From Aplidium turbinatum (Eukaryota > Chordata > Ascidiacea > Aplousobranchia > Polyclinidae): a stretch of 64,000 nt of DNA. The translations under genes and the position numbers were made by a program. Every line of letters starts with the position of its first letter. Position 1 is the stretch's first letter. A model generated the notes under the pieces. That model worked only from the letters and a program-made list of their open reading frames with translations, made no database searches and was not told where the DNA came from. The stretch spans positions 46,653,979 through 46,717,978 of the forward strand of contig OU964920.1 of the NCBI GenBank assembly GCA_918807975.1. Reading direction: 5' to 3'. Positions 22,397 to 35,089 of this stretch are shown here, in pieces.

Positions 22397-24707
22397 CTAG
22401 TAGAGATGACCGGCTATGTCACATTTTGAAGCCTTAAAATACCGGGCCGACTGTTTCGTAGCAGTTCGGCAGACAAAACACATTACTTTTGCCTTATGAT
22501 TATGTAGACATGAATCGCAGGTTTTTGGACGTTGACTCAATGTAAGGAAAGTTCGTAAATTGAGAGCTGAAACATTGCGCAGCTGGACATTTTGCTTGAT
22601 GGGAGTGAACCATGAAGTAAACTCATACGCAGTTAGTCACAGCATAGGCAAGTCTAGCAGCTAGAGTGAAAAGGAAAACAATAAAGTCGCACAATATGTG
22701 TAGTTAATTTTCATGTGATATTCTCAACAACATAGCACAGAAAAGTAATGCACGGTACCGAAATTATGCAGCTGATTACTGAGCAAATCAAGTTTCTGAT
22801 ATGCAATGGCTACAGACCTAGTTGTATCTTCACTTCAGCATACTTTTTAATTGCTACTGTAGCCTACTTTAACTTTGTAGTCAGTTGACGAAAAGAAAGC
22901 AGGTTAGCTTCATGTTTGCAAAACTAAACCAGATAAACCAATCGTTTTCTGTTAGCAAAATATTGTAACTATTTGACCAATGTATGAATCGTAATATAAT
23001 GCAAGTCTTGGCATGTAGGATAGCCTATACAATTATACATGACCACGAATCGGTCATGATCTGAAGTTCACATGTTCAAGTAGATGATGGACTTGTTGTT
23101 TCATTGCATTTTATAGGAATTAAGTGACAAACTGCCTAACAAATGCCTTGCGTTTGGTTGCAAATCAGGCTACTTTACTTCTGTTACCAATATTTCTAAG
23201 TTTGCTTTTCCTCTGGATATAGTGTAGTGTTGCTGCCGCAATGGATAAAATTTGTTAACCGGTCTAACTGGGAGCCTACAAAAAGTACGTTTTTTGTATG
23301 AAACATTTTGAAGAGAAATCTATAAGTTATGGTAAAAGAAATACCCTCAAGTGGCATCTAAATCCTGTTCCAACAGTTCACTCAATTCAAGCATTAAAAC
23401 GCCATCACTCCATCAGCTTTACCAACTCCAGCACTAGCAGCACCTCCACGAAAAGCACCCAAAATTCATATAAAACAACTTTATGAACTGGTAGACTTCT
23501 CGCAGAAAAACAGAATATCTTATTTTCAGTGACATAACTGGGGCACACTGCCCAGATGGTTTCCAGTAGGCTACTGTCGGGAATAAAACTTTTTGATTTT
23601 TTACAACATTATTTCTGACAAGTTGTCTGGCTTTCCCAAGGTTGCTGAAGCTGTTAGTAGATCGAAATTTGCATGTGCAAAAAGATTTGTTGAAAAGGGA
23701 TATTCTATTTTGGAAAGAGGATCTAGCTGCAAGTGATCCATGCATTTCAAGCTTTGAAAAGTTTCAGGAAGATGTGGATGAAGTTGCCAATGAAATGTTT
23801 AGCGCAACATTCTCTTCTAATAGTGCAGAAGTTGGCTTTACAATAGCCGGTTATATTGCAAAAAACTTGTTAAACGCTCCAAATGTGCAATGTGCAAAAG
23901 TTTACTTACAGCTGATTCTGCAGCTAAAGCTCCTTCATACTTTCAGCTTTTGTCAAGGGGGGCTTCAATGTGCCTTCTCAGCTACTTTCTGATTTTGTTT
24001 ATAGTGCTTTTGCTGCTTTAGATGTTGTTGAAGAGAAGGTACGCAAATGTGGATTGCCTTGTCGAAAAGCTATGCAGTAGCCTATGTTTTCAAAAAATAT
24101 ATTTTCTCCCGTGTAAAGTTTGCATGTGACACACAGGTGGTCTGGGGCAACCACTTTGCATCGAAAATTGTTGTTAATATTTATTATAATAATTACCAAA
24201 AGATTATAAATGAGTCCAAAAGAAAGGATGACATTGTAGCATTTAAGCAAAGGCAAAAGTAGTTTAAAATTCTATTGTAGTTATGGGATGTCTTTTTTCC
24301 GTCACCATGATCACTATCGTCTTTGTAGTTCCCCCCCCCCCCTCCCCCCCCCCCACTTCATTGAATAAAACATATATCATTACTTTCGCACGTCATTACT
24401 CTATTTCTGTTGTAAAAAATAGTCTGTGCTGTTTGTTATTGCTTATTTTGAGATGTTTGTTCACTAACAAATTATTAATTTGCACCATTCATTATGTAGT
24501 TTGGTAATACAATATGTCTAAATGTAAGGTGAGGCACCAGTTACAGTATATGCATTAAAAACGCCTAACAAGTCTGAAAAATATCTGCTTTGTTGTATCC
24601 CATGCCAGTAAGAGCAGTTTCTTTGTTAGTCAAAATTTCAAGTAATTTTCTATCGGCCCGTTGTAAAAAGGCCTTCATATGTGACATAGCCGGCCATATT
24701 CTACTAG
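22397..24707 (+). mobile_element. THAP/P-element-type DNA transposon, decayed
   Basis: Inverted ends of about 60 bases begin CTAGTAGA and share CCGGCTATGTCACAT and GGGCCGA, read at 22397 on plus and from 24707 on minus. The interior encodes a THAP zinc-finger domain near the left and a P/THAP9-like transposase C-terminus near the right, with several coding breaks. The spacing of about 2.3 kb suits a P-superfamily element. An expected 8-bp target duplication was not clear. A poly-C tract lies at 24330-24353. Confidence 0.7.
23128..24040 (+). pseudogene. THAP-domain transposase remnants
   Basis: The THAP domain is split. LPNKCLAFGCKSGYF and SKFAFPLD occur at about 23128-23220. Then in another frame WIKFVNRSNWEP is followed by FCMKHFEEKSISYG and NPVPTV (to about 23375), matching the C-x4-C, W, C-x2-H and AVPTxF-like order of THAP fingers. 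Further on, VGFTIAGYIAKNL (about 23831) and, in other frames, KCAMCKSLL and SRGGFNVPSQLLSD resemble the C-terminal part of P/THAP9 transposases. Several frame changes and stops make it non-functional. Confidence 0.65.
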
Positions 24708-27700
24708 GTGGCCATGGGATGTGATAGTCGTCCTTGGTTTAGTGGATCACTCCTGAACATGAAACTTCATCAGCCACAAAAGTATGTGGATCTTTGTGTG
24801 GATATTGATCGCCGTATAAACTATTTATTAGTTTCAAGTTGCTTAACTTGGCCGCCCTCTGGGACAAGTCCACACTTTGGTCTAGAGTCCAAACAAGTGG
24901 ACCGCTATTATTGTAGCTGACCGGCTGGTCTTTGCCAACCCGCTTGGAAATGCTCCAACTTCTCAACAAGTCATTTTGTTTTACTGACAATGTGATTTCA
25001 TAATTTTCAATGAAATGATTTATTTTTTAACTCAACAAACAAAATCGGTCCCATGATATATTGTATGACGTCATACCCAAAACGCAAGCAGACTTTTCAA
25101 TATTTTAATGTGAATCTACGTGAATACAACTAAGCATTTGTGAGTCACAATTCGAGTATACGGGATAGAATCCAAAATAGACTCGTTTATGAGCTTCATT
25201 GAATTTAATCTCTCAAATTCGAATTCAAATAACCAATGAAGGTTGAAACAGGTTGTTAGTATTTATATTTGTGAAACTTAACAGACTGTTTCACCCTTTT
25301 AGAACCATGAGAAGGTTTTTATTTAATAAAATTGTATTTAAGTATTTTTTCTATTCCATTCTATCTGATAGATTCCAAATAGAATTTATTTGAACAAAAC
25401 CCTTCTAATGATCTCAATAAGGGTTAGGGTGAATAGTAATTGTATTCGATGCAATGCGCTCTGCTTGGCTTTTTTGCTTGCCTATGAGCACTTTCATGTG
25501 GTATTCATTGTTTTATGACATCAGCAATACTACTATTCTATTTTGTAAACAAAGCAATGATATGAATTTCCGTCAGATTTCAAACAAAACAACATCGCAC
25601 TTCCTGCTAAAAGTGGGAAAATGATAATAGAACTACGATTTGACTGTTCACAAGCAGCCGAATATATTTAAAAGTTTTGTTTCGCAGAGATCACCATTGA
25701 CTTCCACCACTCTTGATGACAGCGATGCCGTTGATATTTGAGTGATTGAATTAATTGTTTGAAGTTGCGTGAAGGTAATTGATGGAACATTAAACCATTA
25801 AAGCGCAAGCCCAGCTCCATTAAAGCGGATAATTATGCAAAGTACTAGATAATCACAGATCTGCAGCGTGAGTGGTCGGCACACGTGTAAGAAGCCACCC
25901 ATATTTGGTCTGCTCCATGACGTCAGCGTGATCAGAGATGGCAAGGCGTCTTTGTAGAGATGTCTGGTTATTTTATTTCAGCTTGTCGTCGCCATGTAAA
26001 AGTCTAGGATGAAAATTCGACAAGCAAAAAAAGAACATTTCTTTTTAGTTAGCCAAAATGTCTTTGGTTTAAATAGCTAGACACGCCGCCACGAAACAGG
26101 CGAGGAAAGTGAAGACATCAAAGTTTGTGCTTCTGTATGTTTATTTTGCAAAAGAAGTAAAAATGCAAAATTTAGCGAAAAGCTTCACTCAGGTGAATGA
26201 CAACGACATATTTTTTGTAGAATATTTCTTTGCAATAGAAGAACATTGTTGTCAAAAGTGATAATGACGTAATGTTAGATTAGAAAGTTAATTTATATCT
26301 TTCCAAGTTGAAATCTCATCATTTATAAGCACAGTGCTTACATTTAAATTTTACATTTAGTTAAATTCAGGTAAAGATGGAAAGCTTCTAGATGCTTCTT
26401 TTAGTTTTTTTCACATTTAGCTGTGGCCAAAATTAACTTTGACCTTCAAAATAAAGTTTTCAAAACTATGTTTGGGTTTGTTTAGTCAGATATAAATTGT
26501 GACGTCATCAACAAAAGTAGAATCAAGCACTTTATTGGAGGAGATTTATCCACTGCCTATCGGATGAAACAGCAGCAGTGAAGTCTTCTTTCACCAACCT
26601 TAAAAGTCTTCTCTGGTGCCTTTATAAAGTTATTTTGACATCATAATGCATCCACCTTCGGTCAGGCTGTCAAAAATAGCGACGGCTTGCGGAAGCGTCG
26701 CTTACTGTTCGAACAACATTTTCTTGCTATTTTTGATTTTCCAAGGAAGGTTTTTGAACACGTTTCTCATTAATATCTGTTGTAAGCATGAAGCTCATTA
26801 CGAGCTGGCATGCGATTGAGACTAACATCTCTTCCTGGAATTTGTAATCGATTGAACATTGTTCCTTCTAATTTTTGATGTGGCCTTGGGCCCGATAGGT
26901 TGTTACGTAATAGATGAGTCAATCTTTGGTTATGTGTTAAGTTGAGAGTCCAGATAAAATAGATTCAAATAGACATAAACGACATAAATGTGTGAAAAGA
27001 AGAGCAGCGGACCTGAACCGTTTTTTGGTAAGTTTCCTATTCAATCAATTTTCCTATTCAATCAATTTTCAACACAGTGACAGCATTTCTTGTACAGACT
27101 GTTTGAAAAGTCTTTATGACAACAAAAAGGTTGCGCGATTCAAGCCGTGGCAAGGTGTCACTTCGCCACCGATCTTGGCAAAATTGCCACTTTGTTAATA
27201 AGAGACATAAACGTCGCGCTGTTCCAAACTCAACATCAACTTTTATGCTAATTTTTTTAAATTTAAGTCGATAATTGTTGTCTACATAGCAACGTCATTA
27301 AATTAAACCAATCAACTTTCCAGTGGCTATAATTACCTTCCCCGTTTAATTTGTCTGAAATTTTTAGCGCAATATCGTTTCGAAAGGTCTAGCAGTGAAA
27401 TCCGTCACAACATTATGAATAGGGAGCCAAAATTGTGATGCTGCCAGTTGGTAGGACCTTATTTCAACCAGTGGTGTAATGCGACGTTTTTAAACATTGG
27501 GCGTAGATGCAGGGGGCTCACCAGCCATACATTTTATGCAATAAATTCATTTCCAAGTCAAAATACAAACAAAAAAGAGCAATATAGCCTATAAGTTGTT
27601 CTTGCTAGAGGAAGTGAAGATTTGCACCAAGAGAATCCGTCGCATGTTGCCGCTGGAAAACAACTGACCTACAAGTTGTGCGCAATCAATCAACAAATAT

Positions 27701-27711
27701 TTCGAGTACAT
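24708..27711. other. 3-kb intergenic stretch, mostly unrecognised
   Basis: No coding exon is supported. A low-identity dispersed repeat (CTGTTTCACC...GAAGGTT...TTATT) near 25262-25330 matches 50020-50090, and an inverted relative lies at 25380-25430. TGACGTCA occurs three times (25066, 25918, 26500). Confidence 0.4.
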
Positions 27712-28016
27712 TGATTGGTTTGGTTGGTTTTGAATCTTTATCCTCGGACTGACAAAGCCTTGATAGGTTATTCCTGGCAGTTTCGCATTCTTGTAGAGGC
27801 TATTGACGCAGGGCCGGTCACCGAGATTGACAAAGTGAAGTTTCCGATTGTTGAAGTGTTGTTGCCGAGGAATTATTCCATTCACTAGGTGCCGCTGAAT
27901 AGAGAGCAAACGTGCGTTGCTCAAGCGCACACCCCGAGAGTCGAACCAGCACCGCTTGATCTTGGAGCTTCTTCGTTCACAAAGTCACGCGCTAACTAAC
28001 TGAGCTATCTACCACG
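27712..28016 (-). repeat. SINE family C, copy 2 (full length)
   Basis: On the minus strand the right end reads as a tRNA-like head: TAGCTCAGTTAGTTAGCGCG (A box) and, about 45 bases on, GGTTCGACTCTCGGGG (B box). The family body follows (CGGTCACCGAGATTGACAAA in plus sense), with a tail of AACC repeats. It is a tRNA-derived SINE. Other copies are at 4523, 32577, 35090, 44443, 48822 and 62762. Confidence 0.82.
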
Positions 28017-28092
28017 TGCCCACCTTGTTTGTTCAAATGAGTTGATGACGTTACAGTATTAGTTCTGTGCAACTTCTCTACGTCTACCAACT

Positions 28093-29345
28093 TTCAGCAT
28101 AGTGACGTCACACAGGCATCCGGTGTTGATGGTTTGTTCACAAGCAAGATGACGTGGGTAGGTGTCAGGTTGCCAAGCAACTTGATGAGAGGTGGTCGTT
28201 TAGTCACAAACTGAAAGAAAGCATTTGAGAAATACAAACTCCATGAAATATGTTTGTCTTGCAATAGCAGCAGCAGACAACTTCATCAGTAAGATGTATG
28301 TCTTAAATATCTAAACACGACCTTGTACATGAAGATTATGACTCCTTGCTTCCGTTCGTGAAACACAATCACGCAATCTACCATATGCATGACGTCAACA
28401 GCCATCTGATGCGCTCCATCTATCAGTGGCGAGCACAACGCGACTTCAGAATGAACGGAAGCAAGTAACAGATGTGATAGAATCGTAGCTGTTGTGTAGG
28501 ATGTTGATGCTTCAATCCCGTTCAACCTCTCAGTTTCGCACCAACTCGTGTTGGAAGGTTCGGATGTTCATCAGGAACTAGAGCTAGAAGCGTGTTGGAA
28601 CCAATGGGCAGTGGTTTAGTTCCTTGCAAAGATCTCTATTGCTTAAAACACAACTCGTCTTGTTGAACTTTTCAGATTGTCAGTTCAGCTGTTTGCTTTT
28701 ATTTTTACCATCACAGGGAAAACAATACCTAACATTAGCATAGGTCAAGAAAAGGCAAGAACGACAAAACGCGAATGCTAAGATGTGCTTGAAACCGAAG
28801 TAAGATTGAAATATTGACAGATTCACAATATCTTGCTATTGTTCTTAACAACCTGACTTGCTAACAAACCTTCCACCGCCTAGAAATGTTGCAATGGCTA
28901 ATATCGTCCAAGGAAGATGGCAACGAAGATGAGAAAATAGCTGCGTTGTCGCGTTTTTGCTTAAAGATGCTTTGTAGGTTCCACAGACCGAACAAAGACA
29001 CCCATTTTGTTTGTTGAATTTCAATGACGTGATTGGATGTTCGTTCAGTGGAATTGTTTCAAAACAATGATTGGGCAAATGACGCCAAAATGACGTATTG
29101 ATATGCGTCATAGCGACAAAGATCTGTACATGGCAAGGTATATCTCTGTTGTACAACCATCTCCAGTAGCGGAAGCTTAATGACGCATAATGGATTATAG
29201 GCCTACTATGGAAGCGGTTGATGAACAACACAGTGTGCTTGCTATTGGCAGCTTCCCATTGCGCTGATCGCATCTCCACAACTGTTTGGGTCAGTGTTGC
29301 TTTGAGATGAAAAACAGCAGCATAGAAGGTAGATGGAATTTTCAT
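28093..29345 (-). CDS. candidate multi-exon gene, function unknown
   Basis: Three minus-strand pieces look coding. A 166-codon frame opens with ATG at 29343-29345. A middle piece at about 28610-28289 includes the coding-like PIGSNTLLALVPDEHPNLPT and, in another frame, SPLIDGAHQMAVDVMHMVDC. A last piece after a strong TTTCTTTCAG acceptor (about 28213) reads FVTKRPPLIKLLGNLTPTH and stops at about 28093. Donors joining them are not convincing, and a dispersed repeat (28672-28795) lies between the first two. I do not recognise a family. It could also be a decayed gene. Confidence 0.28.
28672..28795 (-). repeat. dispersed repeat B, copy 2
   Basis: This matches 1432-1556 and 61690-61812: TTTTATTTTTACCATCACAG, CATAGGTCAAGAAAAGG and AACGACAAAACGCGAA. 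It is probably the 3' tail of a LINE on the minus strand. Confidence 0.5.
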
Positions 29346-31430
29346 TATCCAACAAAACTTTTAGGGTTGTGATTTCGTTGAATACCAGCCAAGGCTGCAA
29401 GTGATGAAAGGTCGAAGTGCAGCATTGAAGGTGCGTCGATTGTTGTCTAGCGTTGAATCCGTCGCAAAGGGCAACCCTGATATTTTAGTCATCAATGAAG
29501 CATTTCCTTAAAGTTTGGCAGATTGCGAGTAGAATATCTAACTGCAAACGTTCAGATAGTACGCCCAGACGACATTTGATGTTGCTGGAATATTTCATAA
29601 ACAATATAATGCATTGATATATTTGGTGAAGCGTTGTAACTCGCGCGTTTGCAGAAGACCGTTTGTAAGCTTCATTGCGAACTCAAAAGAAGCACGATGT
29701 TGAACAATACCCTCAGTGGCGTTGATAGGGTTTTCATGGGGTATTTTTGACTTGGGATTGCTTTAAACGTGGAGAATCTTTGAATGGCCCCGGAAACTTA
29801 AACAAAATCAGATATAGGCCTATATTTTTTTCCAAGTCCATTTTATTTTAAAGACAACTCCTGTTTTTCGAGAAAAAAAACGTTTTTCCACAATCATTTT
29901 ACTAGTTTCGCCACCTTTAAATATTTTGTAGGCTAAGTGGTGTTTTTTTGGCTGTAGTGTAAGCCTATCTTGTTTCGTGGGTCAGGGAGTATCACTGGTA
30001 CCTAACAAATTAGCCTCAGCGGCCTAATTATTCTAAACAACACATCAACTCTTTTACTCAGATTTACATTTTTACATTAATCGCTTGCAACCAAAGTAAA
30101 AAAGATTAATTTTTTAACTGGGATTAGTTTTTGAAAAGCTAAGAGCGCACACCACGATCTTTTTATGAAGACAAACAGGAATCTGATTTAAATGGGGGGG
30201 AACGTTTTCACCTTGAACGTGATATTTATATTGTTTTTGATCGCGGTCATTTTGAGGTGAAATAGCATGATTGCCAATTTTGAATTTTGCAAAATAAGTT
30301 TCCAATGGGAACTGCGTGGAACTGCACTAGCGTGGAACTGCACTAGCGTGGAACTGCACTAGCGTGGAACTGCACTAGCGTGGAACTGCAGGGTATATAA
30401 AAAAAAAACAAACAGAGGTCAAAATAATTATGAGTAAAGTAAAGTGAAGGAAGTTGAAGAATTGAAAAATACAACTGGCTGCACATACGCACCACACGTT
30501 GGACATTATCGCGGCATCAAACATTCGATGTCTCTGTGAGTCACAATCGCGTTCGAAGCGATCAGTCATCAGATGCATAGAACAAGCCGATGCCAAGCGA
30601 TGCATTCCAAGCGACAAAAAGGAATAAAAAAGGAAAAAAATGTCCCTACGTTTATAAATTGCAGATTCAGCTGCAGACGACATTGAAATCAATCAACCTC
30701 CAGACGTAAAGAAACTTGCGATTGATTTGAAACGCTTCAGTTGAATTTCAAGAACTTGACAAGAAACTTCGTGCGCGGTAAATTTGTTCAATGCGAGCAG
30801 TTGGTTTATTGCACAATAAATCTTCTATCAAAAGGTGTAATAACACGTCATCGTAGGAGACGAGTGCAGTGAAAAACGTGTAAATTAACATCAACGCTTT
30901 GGTCGCCGTAACAATCTTGGGTCGAAGTGTCACCTGTCGGATGTCTTCGTGCAAATAAATTATTCCAATAAATACGTTAATTATGAAAAAGTATTTTTGT
31001 CACATTTTCTTCGTTTTCCTCTAAACACGTGGCCTCCTGGCTGCGCTTTCAACGCGGTGCTTTCCTCATAGAGAAGCCCACGCATGAACTTTCGCAGAAT
31101 TGCGACTTCGGCCTGGTGATCGATTGCTTATTACGTCACAACAGCTTGATTATCGTGCTGCAGTTTCAGCACCAAGCGACCAGAGCGGTAGTCGAGCAAA
31201 AGCAGATGAAGTAAAGTTGTGTTTCATGAAGTTTCACAAAAGTTGCGTAGTTTCAATAAACTTTCCTACAAATGGTGTCCTTTTTTAGTGCTATGGAAGC
31301 CTCGAAAAAAAAACAAGGAAGGAATGATGATATAGATAAAACAATGATCTAAGATTGATCTGTTCCGTACGAGTTTGAAGCGGAATGTTGAGTTTTAAAC
31401 TTTTTTGTTTTTCAGCCGTTAGGAGTTAAA
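29346..31430. other. intergenic region before the second receptor
   Basis: It holds a possible distant copy of the minisatellite-flank repeat (29712-29810) and the 16-bp array at 30308-30390. No exon was recognised. The last 50 bases before 31431 are T-rich and may be 5' UTR. Confidence 0.4.
30308..30390. repeat. 16-bp tandem repeat, about 5 units
   Basis: The unit is GGAACTGCACTAGCGT, near-perfect, directly followed by GGGTATATAAAAAAAAA. The high identity of units suggests recent expansion. Confidence 0.9.
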
Positions 31431-34400
31431 ATGGATTGGAACAATTCAGTCAACAATAAGTCAATAAATGATTTAGAATTTGTTTGCGAGCCAGCCGGCA
31501 ATAAATGGACTTACGCGCTTCTGATGCCTCTGCCACTGCTTGCTGGGACCATCAACCTCCTGGTGTGGCTAGCGGCTACTTGCTACCGTAAGAAGCTCTT
31601 ACGTCAGAGTTACGTATACTCTTGCGTCACCAGCACGTTGGTTAGTAACGCTCTCTTTCTCTCGTTCCACCTCTGGGAGGAGATTGCTGGGTTCATGATG
31701 CCGGAAGCGGTGTCCATCCAACCTCCAGGAGAGAGAATGCAGGTGAGAGGACATTAGAAGAAAATGGATAGAATTTTTTACGTTTTGTTGTATCTTGACT
31801 TACGTCCAATAGTTGAATTAGATTAAGTGAACTGGAAACCATGGAAGCCATTCTTCGTGACCACCTTCAAGCATGCTTTGAAGTGTCTTGCCAAGACACA
31901 GCTCTTGAGCGGTGTCGAACCAGCGCCTTTTCAAGTGCCGTCCCAGGGCTTGCACCACTCGACCATGCAACTTTATATAAATGATACGAAGGACCAAGAG
32001 AATTAGTTTGATATTTTGACGTTTAGAACGTGACTGTTCGGTTTATTGAATGTTTGAAGTCACGCTAATCTGTGATGGATACAGCGCTATATCAAAACAC
32101 ACGTTACTATCTCACGTAAAGAACAATGGTTGCTTACAAACTGTGCGTCTGAGACATCAACTTAAACTGCTTATTTGTTTCCATCAAGTGAACAATTGAC
32201 GGAGTGGTGAGGACTATTTAAACAAAAATTCTTGGGGAGCTTTTCAAAATATATCTTGCGTCTAACCTCTCTAAAATGCCAAAGCATAAATGAGGAGGAG
32301 GTGTCAACACACAAAATATGAATCACGACGTCACACCGCGTCCATCTCCAATTGTGTCATCAAATCTCATTGTTTGCAGTTACTATGGACCATCTGCACC
32401 GCGGCGTCCATTTCCATGCTCTTTGTCGTTTGTGGGAACGTCACAGTGCTCATCTATGTTATGCTAGACAGCACCTACTTCCACAAGTCCCAGCGACATC
32501 GCTCCACAGGCACCAACTGCAAAGTGCGCAAAGTGCTAACGACGAGGTAGGTTGTTTAATACTTTGAGGTTTCTATGTTGGTTGGTTGGTTTGGAATCTT
32601 TATCCTCGGACTGACAAAGCCTTTTAAGATTATTCCTGGCAGTTTTGCATACTTGTAGAGGCTTTGAGTCACTGACGCAGGTCTGGTCACCGAGATTGAC
32701 AGAGTGAAGTTTTTCAATTGTTGAAGTGTTGTTGCTGAGGAATTATTCCATTCACTAAATGCTGCTGAATGGAGAGCATTCCTGAAATACATTGCTCAAG
32801 CGCACACCGCGAAACTCGAACCAGCTCCGCTCGATCTAGAGTCTGACGGGTAACCACTGAGCTAACGGAGTGGACGTTATAGCAATTTTTGGCTATAATT
32901 GGATTTACAAAAGTTTTGAAATATTGACAATAAATTAAGCATGAATGTACAGTGTGTATTGATCTCAAGCGCTCTCTGCTTTGAAACGTCATAATTGGCC
33001 AAGAACTACATTATTTAAATGTAGATGACCCAACCATCATTTCATGTATTGAACTATTTCTGTATCGAGCAAACAAGACGACGAAACTTTGCTAGTTCCT
33101 TTTAAAAGTTTCCGTTTTCAGCAATTCACTTCACGATATTGTGACAAACATGAACGAATGTCCTGTTTGGCAAACAAACTGTACAGCACGAATGGTGAAA
33201 CCAGAAAAAAAAAGCTCGAAACGTCGCGATTTGTCAAATTAAATTTGAATGTTATACAACTGAAGTATTCCTTAGAAGTATTATTATCGTAGTATTATTA
33301 TCGAAGTATTATTATTGCAGCCACAACTGGTTCATACCAAGTCGTGTTTGTTGAATTGAAACTTATCTGTGGCTTTCATTAGATTTGTTGTTTGTTATCC
33401 CGAGCGCTGCTCCCGGGTGTGTTATGATCGGCATCTCTAACGTGCAGTGAATCGAGCGATCGGGGATTATTTTCGCGTTTGTGCTCAGTGCTCAAACAAA
33501 AGCAAACCAATAGCATTGTGACGTACGCCATGTCGCCGGTTGACGCGCATCGAGCGTGGGTTGTAGCAGACGCAGCTTTGTGGAATCAAACATGTTCACA
33601 TTTTCTTTTTTACATGTACTAGATGAAGATGCTATTACTATAGCGAAATCGATTCTTAATAAATTACACTAAGAGGTTAGATTGTTGTGCAAATGCCAGC
33701 ATTTGATGAATACAAAATAGCAGTACCACATAAAAGTTACAATACGAACAATATACAAGCAACCACACCAAACATTCGTGGCAGACTTCAAGGTCCCAAC
33801 TAAACGAATCTTACAAAAAAGTGGCATATTTTTAGGTGACTTGGCGCATAAGCAATTTGTTGACTTTAGGCTATCAACTATTTCATGAATTAATTTACAA
33901 TTTTTTTCTTTCCAGTGAACTAGAAGCAAAGCGAAGACGAGCGGTGTTTCTAGTCGCGTTCGTGTGGCTTCTTCCTCTGGCTCTTACAATAGCAGCTGTA
34001 CTTACTTGGAACTGCGCCAGTGTTTGCCATTGCTCTCCTGGTTCCCTAGGTGATGTTTGCCCCCAGAAACTTGGGTGTTCGAGGACCTGGCTTCCAATGG
34101 AGAATTCCTTCATTGCCGTCAACATCGCTTTGTGGTTTGTTGAGGTAATTACCGATCAACGTGACAATGGATGAATCATTGATGACGTCAGCAATCTGCT
34201 GCTATAATAAATCAACTTTTATAAATTTAGAACAAACTGCTGGAGAAGCTTATAGACCGAAAAGTAATTTGTTTGTTACATTTTTAGGTGGCTGTTCTCA
34301 TATACGTCACAGTGAGTGGAATAAAGAGCTACCAGAACTACAACGCAAAGTTATCGGGTCGTGCCAGATCGAGCACGATATCTTTAGATCGCTCCCCCAT

Positions 34401-34836
34401 CTTTCATCAGAAGGAACTCCCCGAGAAGAGCCCAGAGTTTCTGAAGTCGAGCACAAGCGAGACCACGTCGGCGGTGGACAAAATCATCGCCGAGAAGATT
34501 GTGACGCGATCCAACCAAACAAAGGTAAAGAAGCAAGGCAAAAATGATGACGTATTTACATCGAGCGGTCGGCGCTTCTTTTCGATGAATCCACGTCTTC
34601 GCTTGGTGTCGTACCTGAGCATGACGTTCATCATCTGCACAGTGATGGTCCCCATCGCGTTCTTTGCCGATTTGGGTTCAGGCCATTATCCTGCGGTCGG
34701 CTTCCGAGTGACGTCGATGGTGCTGGTTCAGGTGTACACTCTCCTCTGCCCCATCCTCCTGGTCCGATACATGTCCAACCTCAAGACTGCCGTGGTGAGA
34801 ATGACGTCGTGCGTCTTGCGATGCAAATCGTCATAA
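31431..34836 (+). CDS. seven-transmembrane receptor, paralog 2 (4 exons)
   Basis: Predicted 418-residue 7TM receptor, paralog of the gene at 2679-8934. Exons: 31431-31742, 32380-32546, 33916-34144 and 34288-34836, with the same phases (0, 2, 0). The N-terminus has NNS and NKS sites. TM1 has TINLLVWLAATCY and TM2 follows KKLLRQSYVYSCVTSTLVSN, closely matching paralog 1. TM3 ends in the same YVMLDSTYFH word. The second extracellular loop keeps the cysteine pattern (WNC, CHC, VCP, GCSR). The third cytoplasmic loop is about 30 residues longer than in paralog 1 and rich in Ser, Lys and Glu. TM7 has CPILLVRYM and the tail ends CVLRCKSS. The family is probably a lineage-specific branch of rhodopsin-like GPCRs. 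Ligand unknown. Confidence 0.82.
31797..31975 (-). repeat. SINE family D, copy 3
   Basis: This is a full-length copy in intron 1 of the second receptor. It carries the GAAGCCATTCTTCGTG body and a tRNA-like head whose minus strand reads CATGGTCGAGTGGTGCAAG and then GGTTCGACACC. Confidence 0.72.
32577..32880 (-). repeat. SINE family C, copy 3
   Basis: A copy in intron 2 of the second receptor. The body word CACCGAGATTGACAGAGTGA is intact. The tRNA-like head is shortened but keeps TAGCTCAGTGGTTA and GGTTCGAGTTTCGCGG on the minus strand. Confidence 0.75.
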
Positions 34837-35089
34837 GTTTGTGCTCTTCGTTTGTTTCATTTTGCACATTTGTTTGTTTACGTCATTTCTTGCTGAACTG
34901 ATTGTTGTTTCGTTATTTTTGCAGCGATGACATTCGTCAACATCTTGCTTTGTGAGCAAAACTAGAAAGATGTAGCAATTAACGCTAGTTCGACTTTCGA
35001 GGTAGCGCAGGCCTAATTTTTTGAATTTTCCGCTTAGCAGCAACTAGTGAATAGAAAATTCAGACAACAAAGATTCAACAACAATCGTA

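Noticed and set aside
24739-24990. 83-codon minus-strand frame next to the P-type transposon
   Set aside because: No recognisable motif, no splice sites and no repeat copy supports it.
27940-28016. tRNA genes on the minus strand at SINE heads (also 44690-44755 and 18341-18455)
   Set aside because: Boxes A and B are present, but the acceptor stem does not close and each is joined to the same SINE body at several loci.
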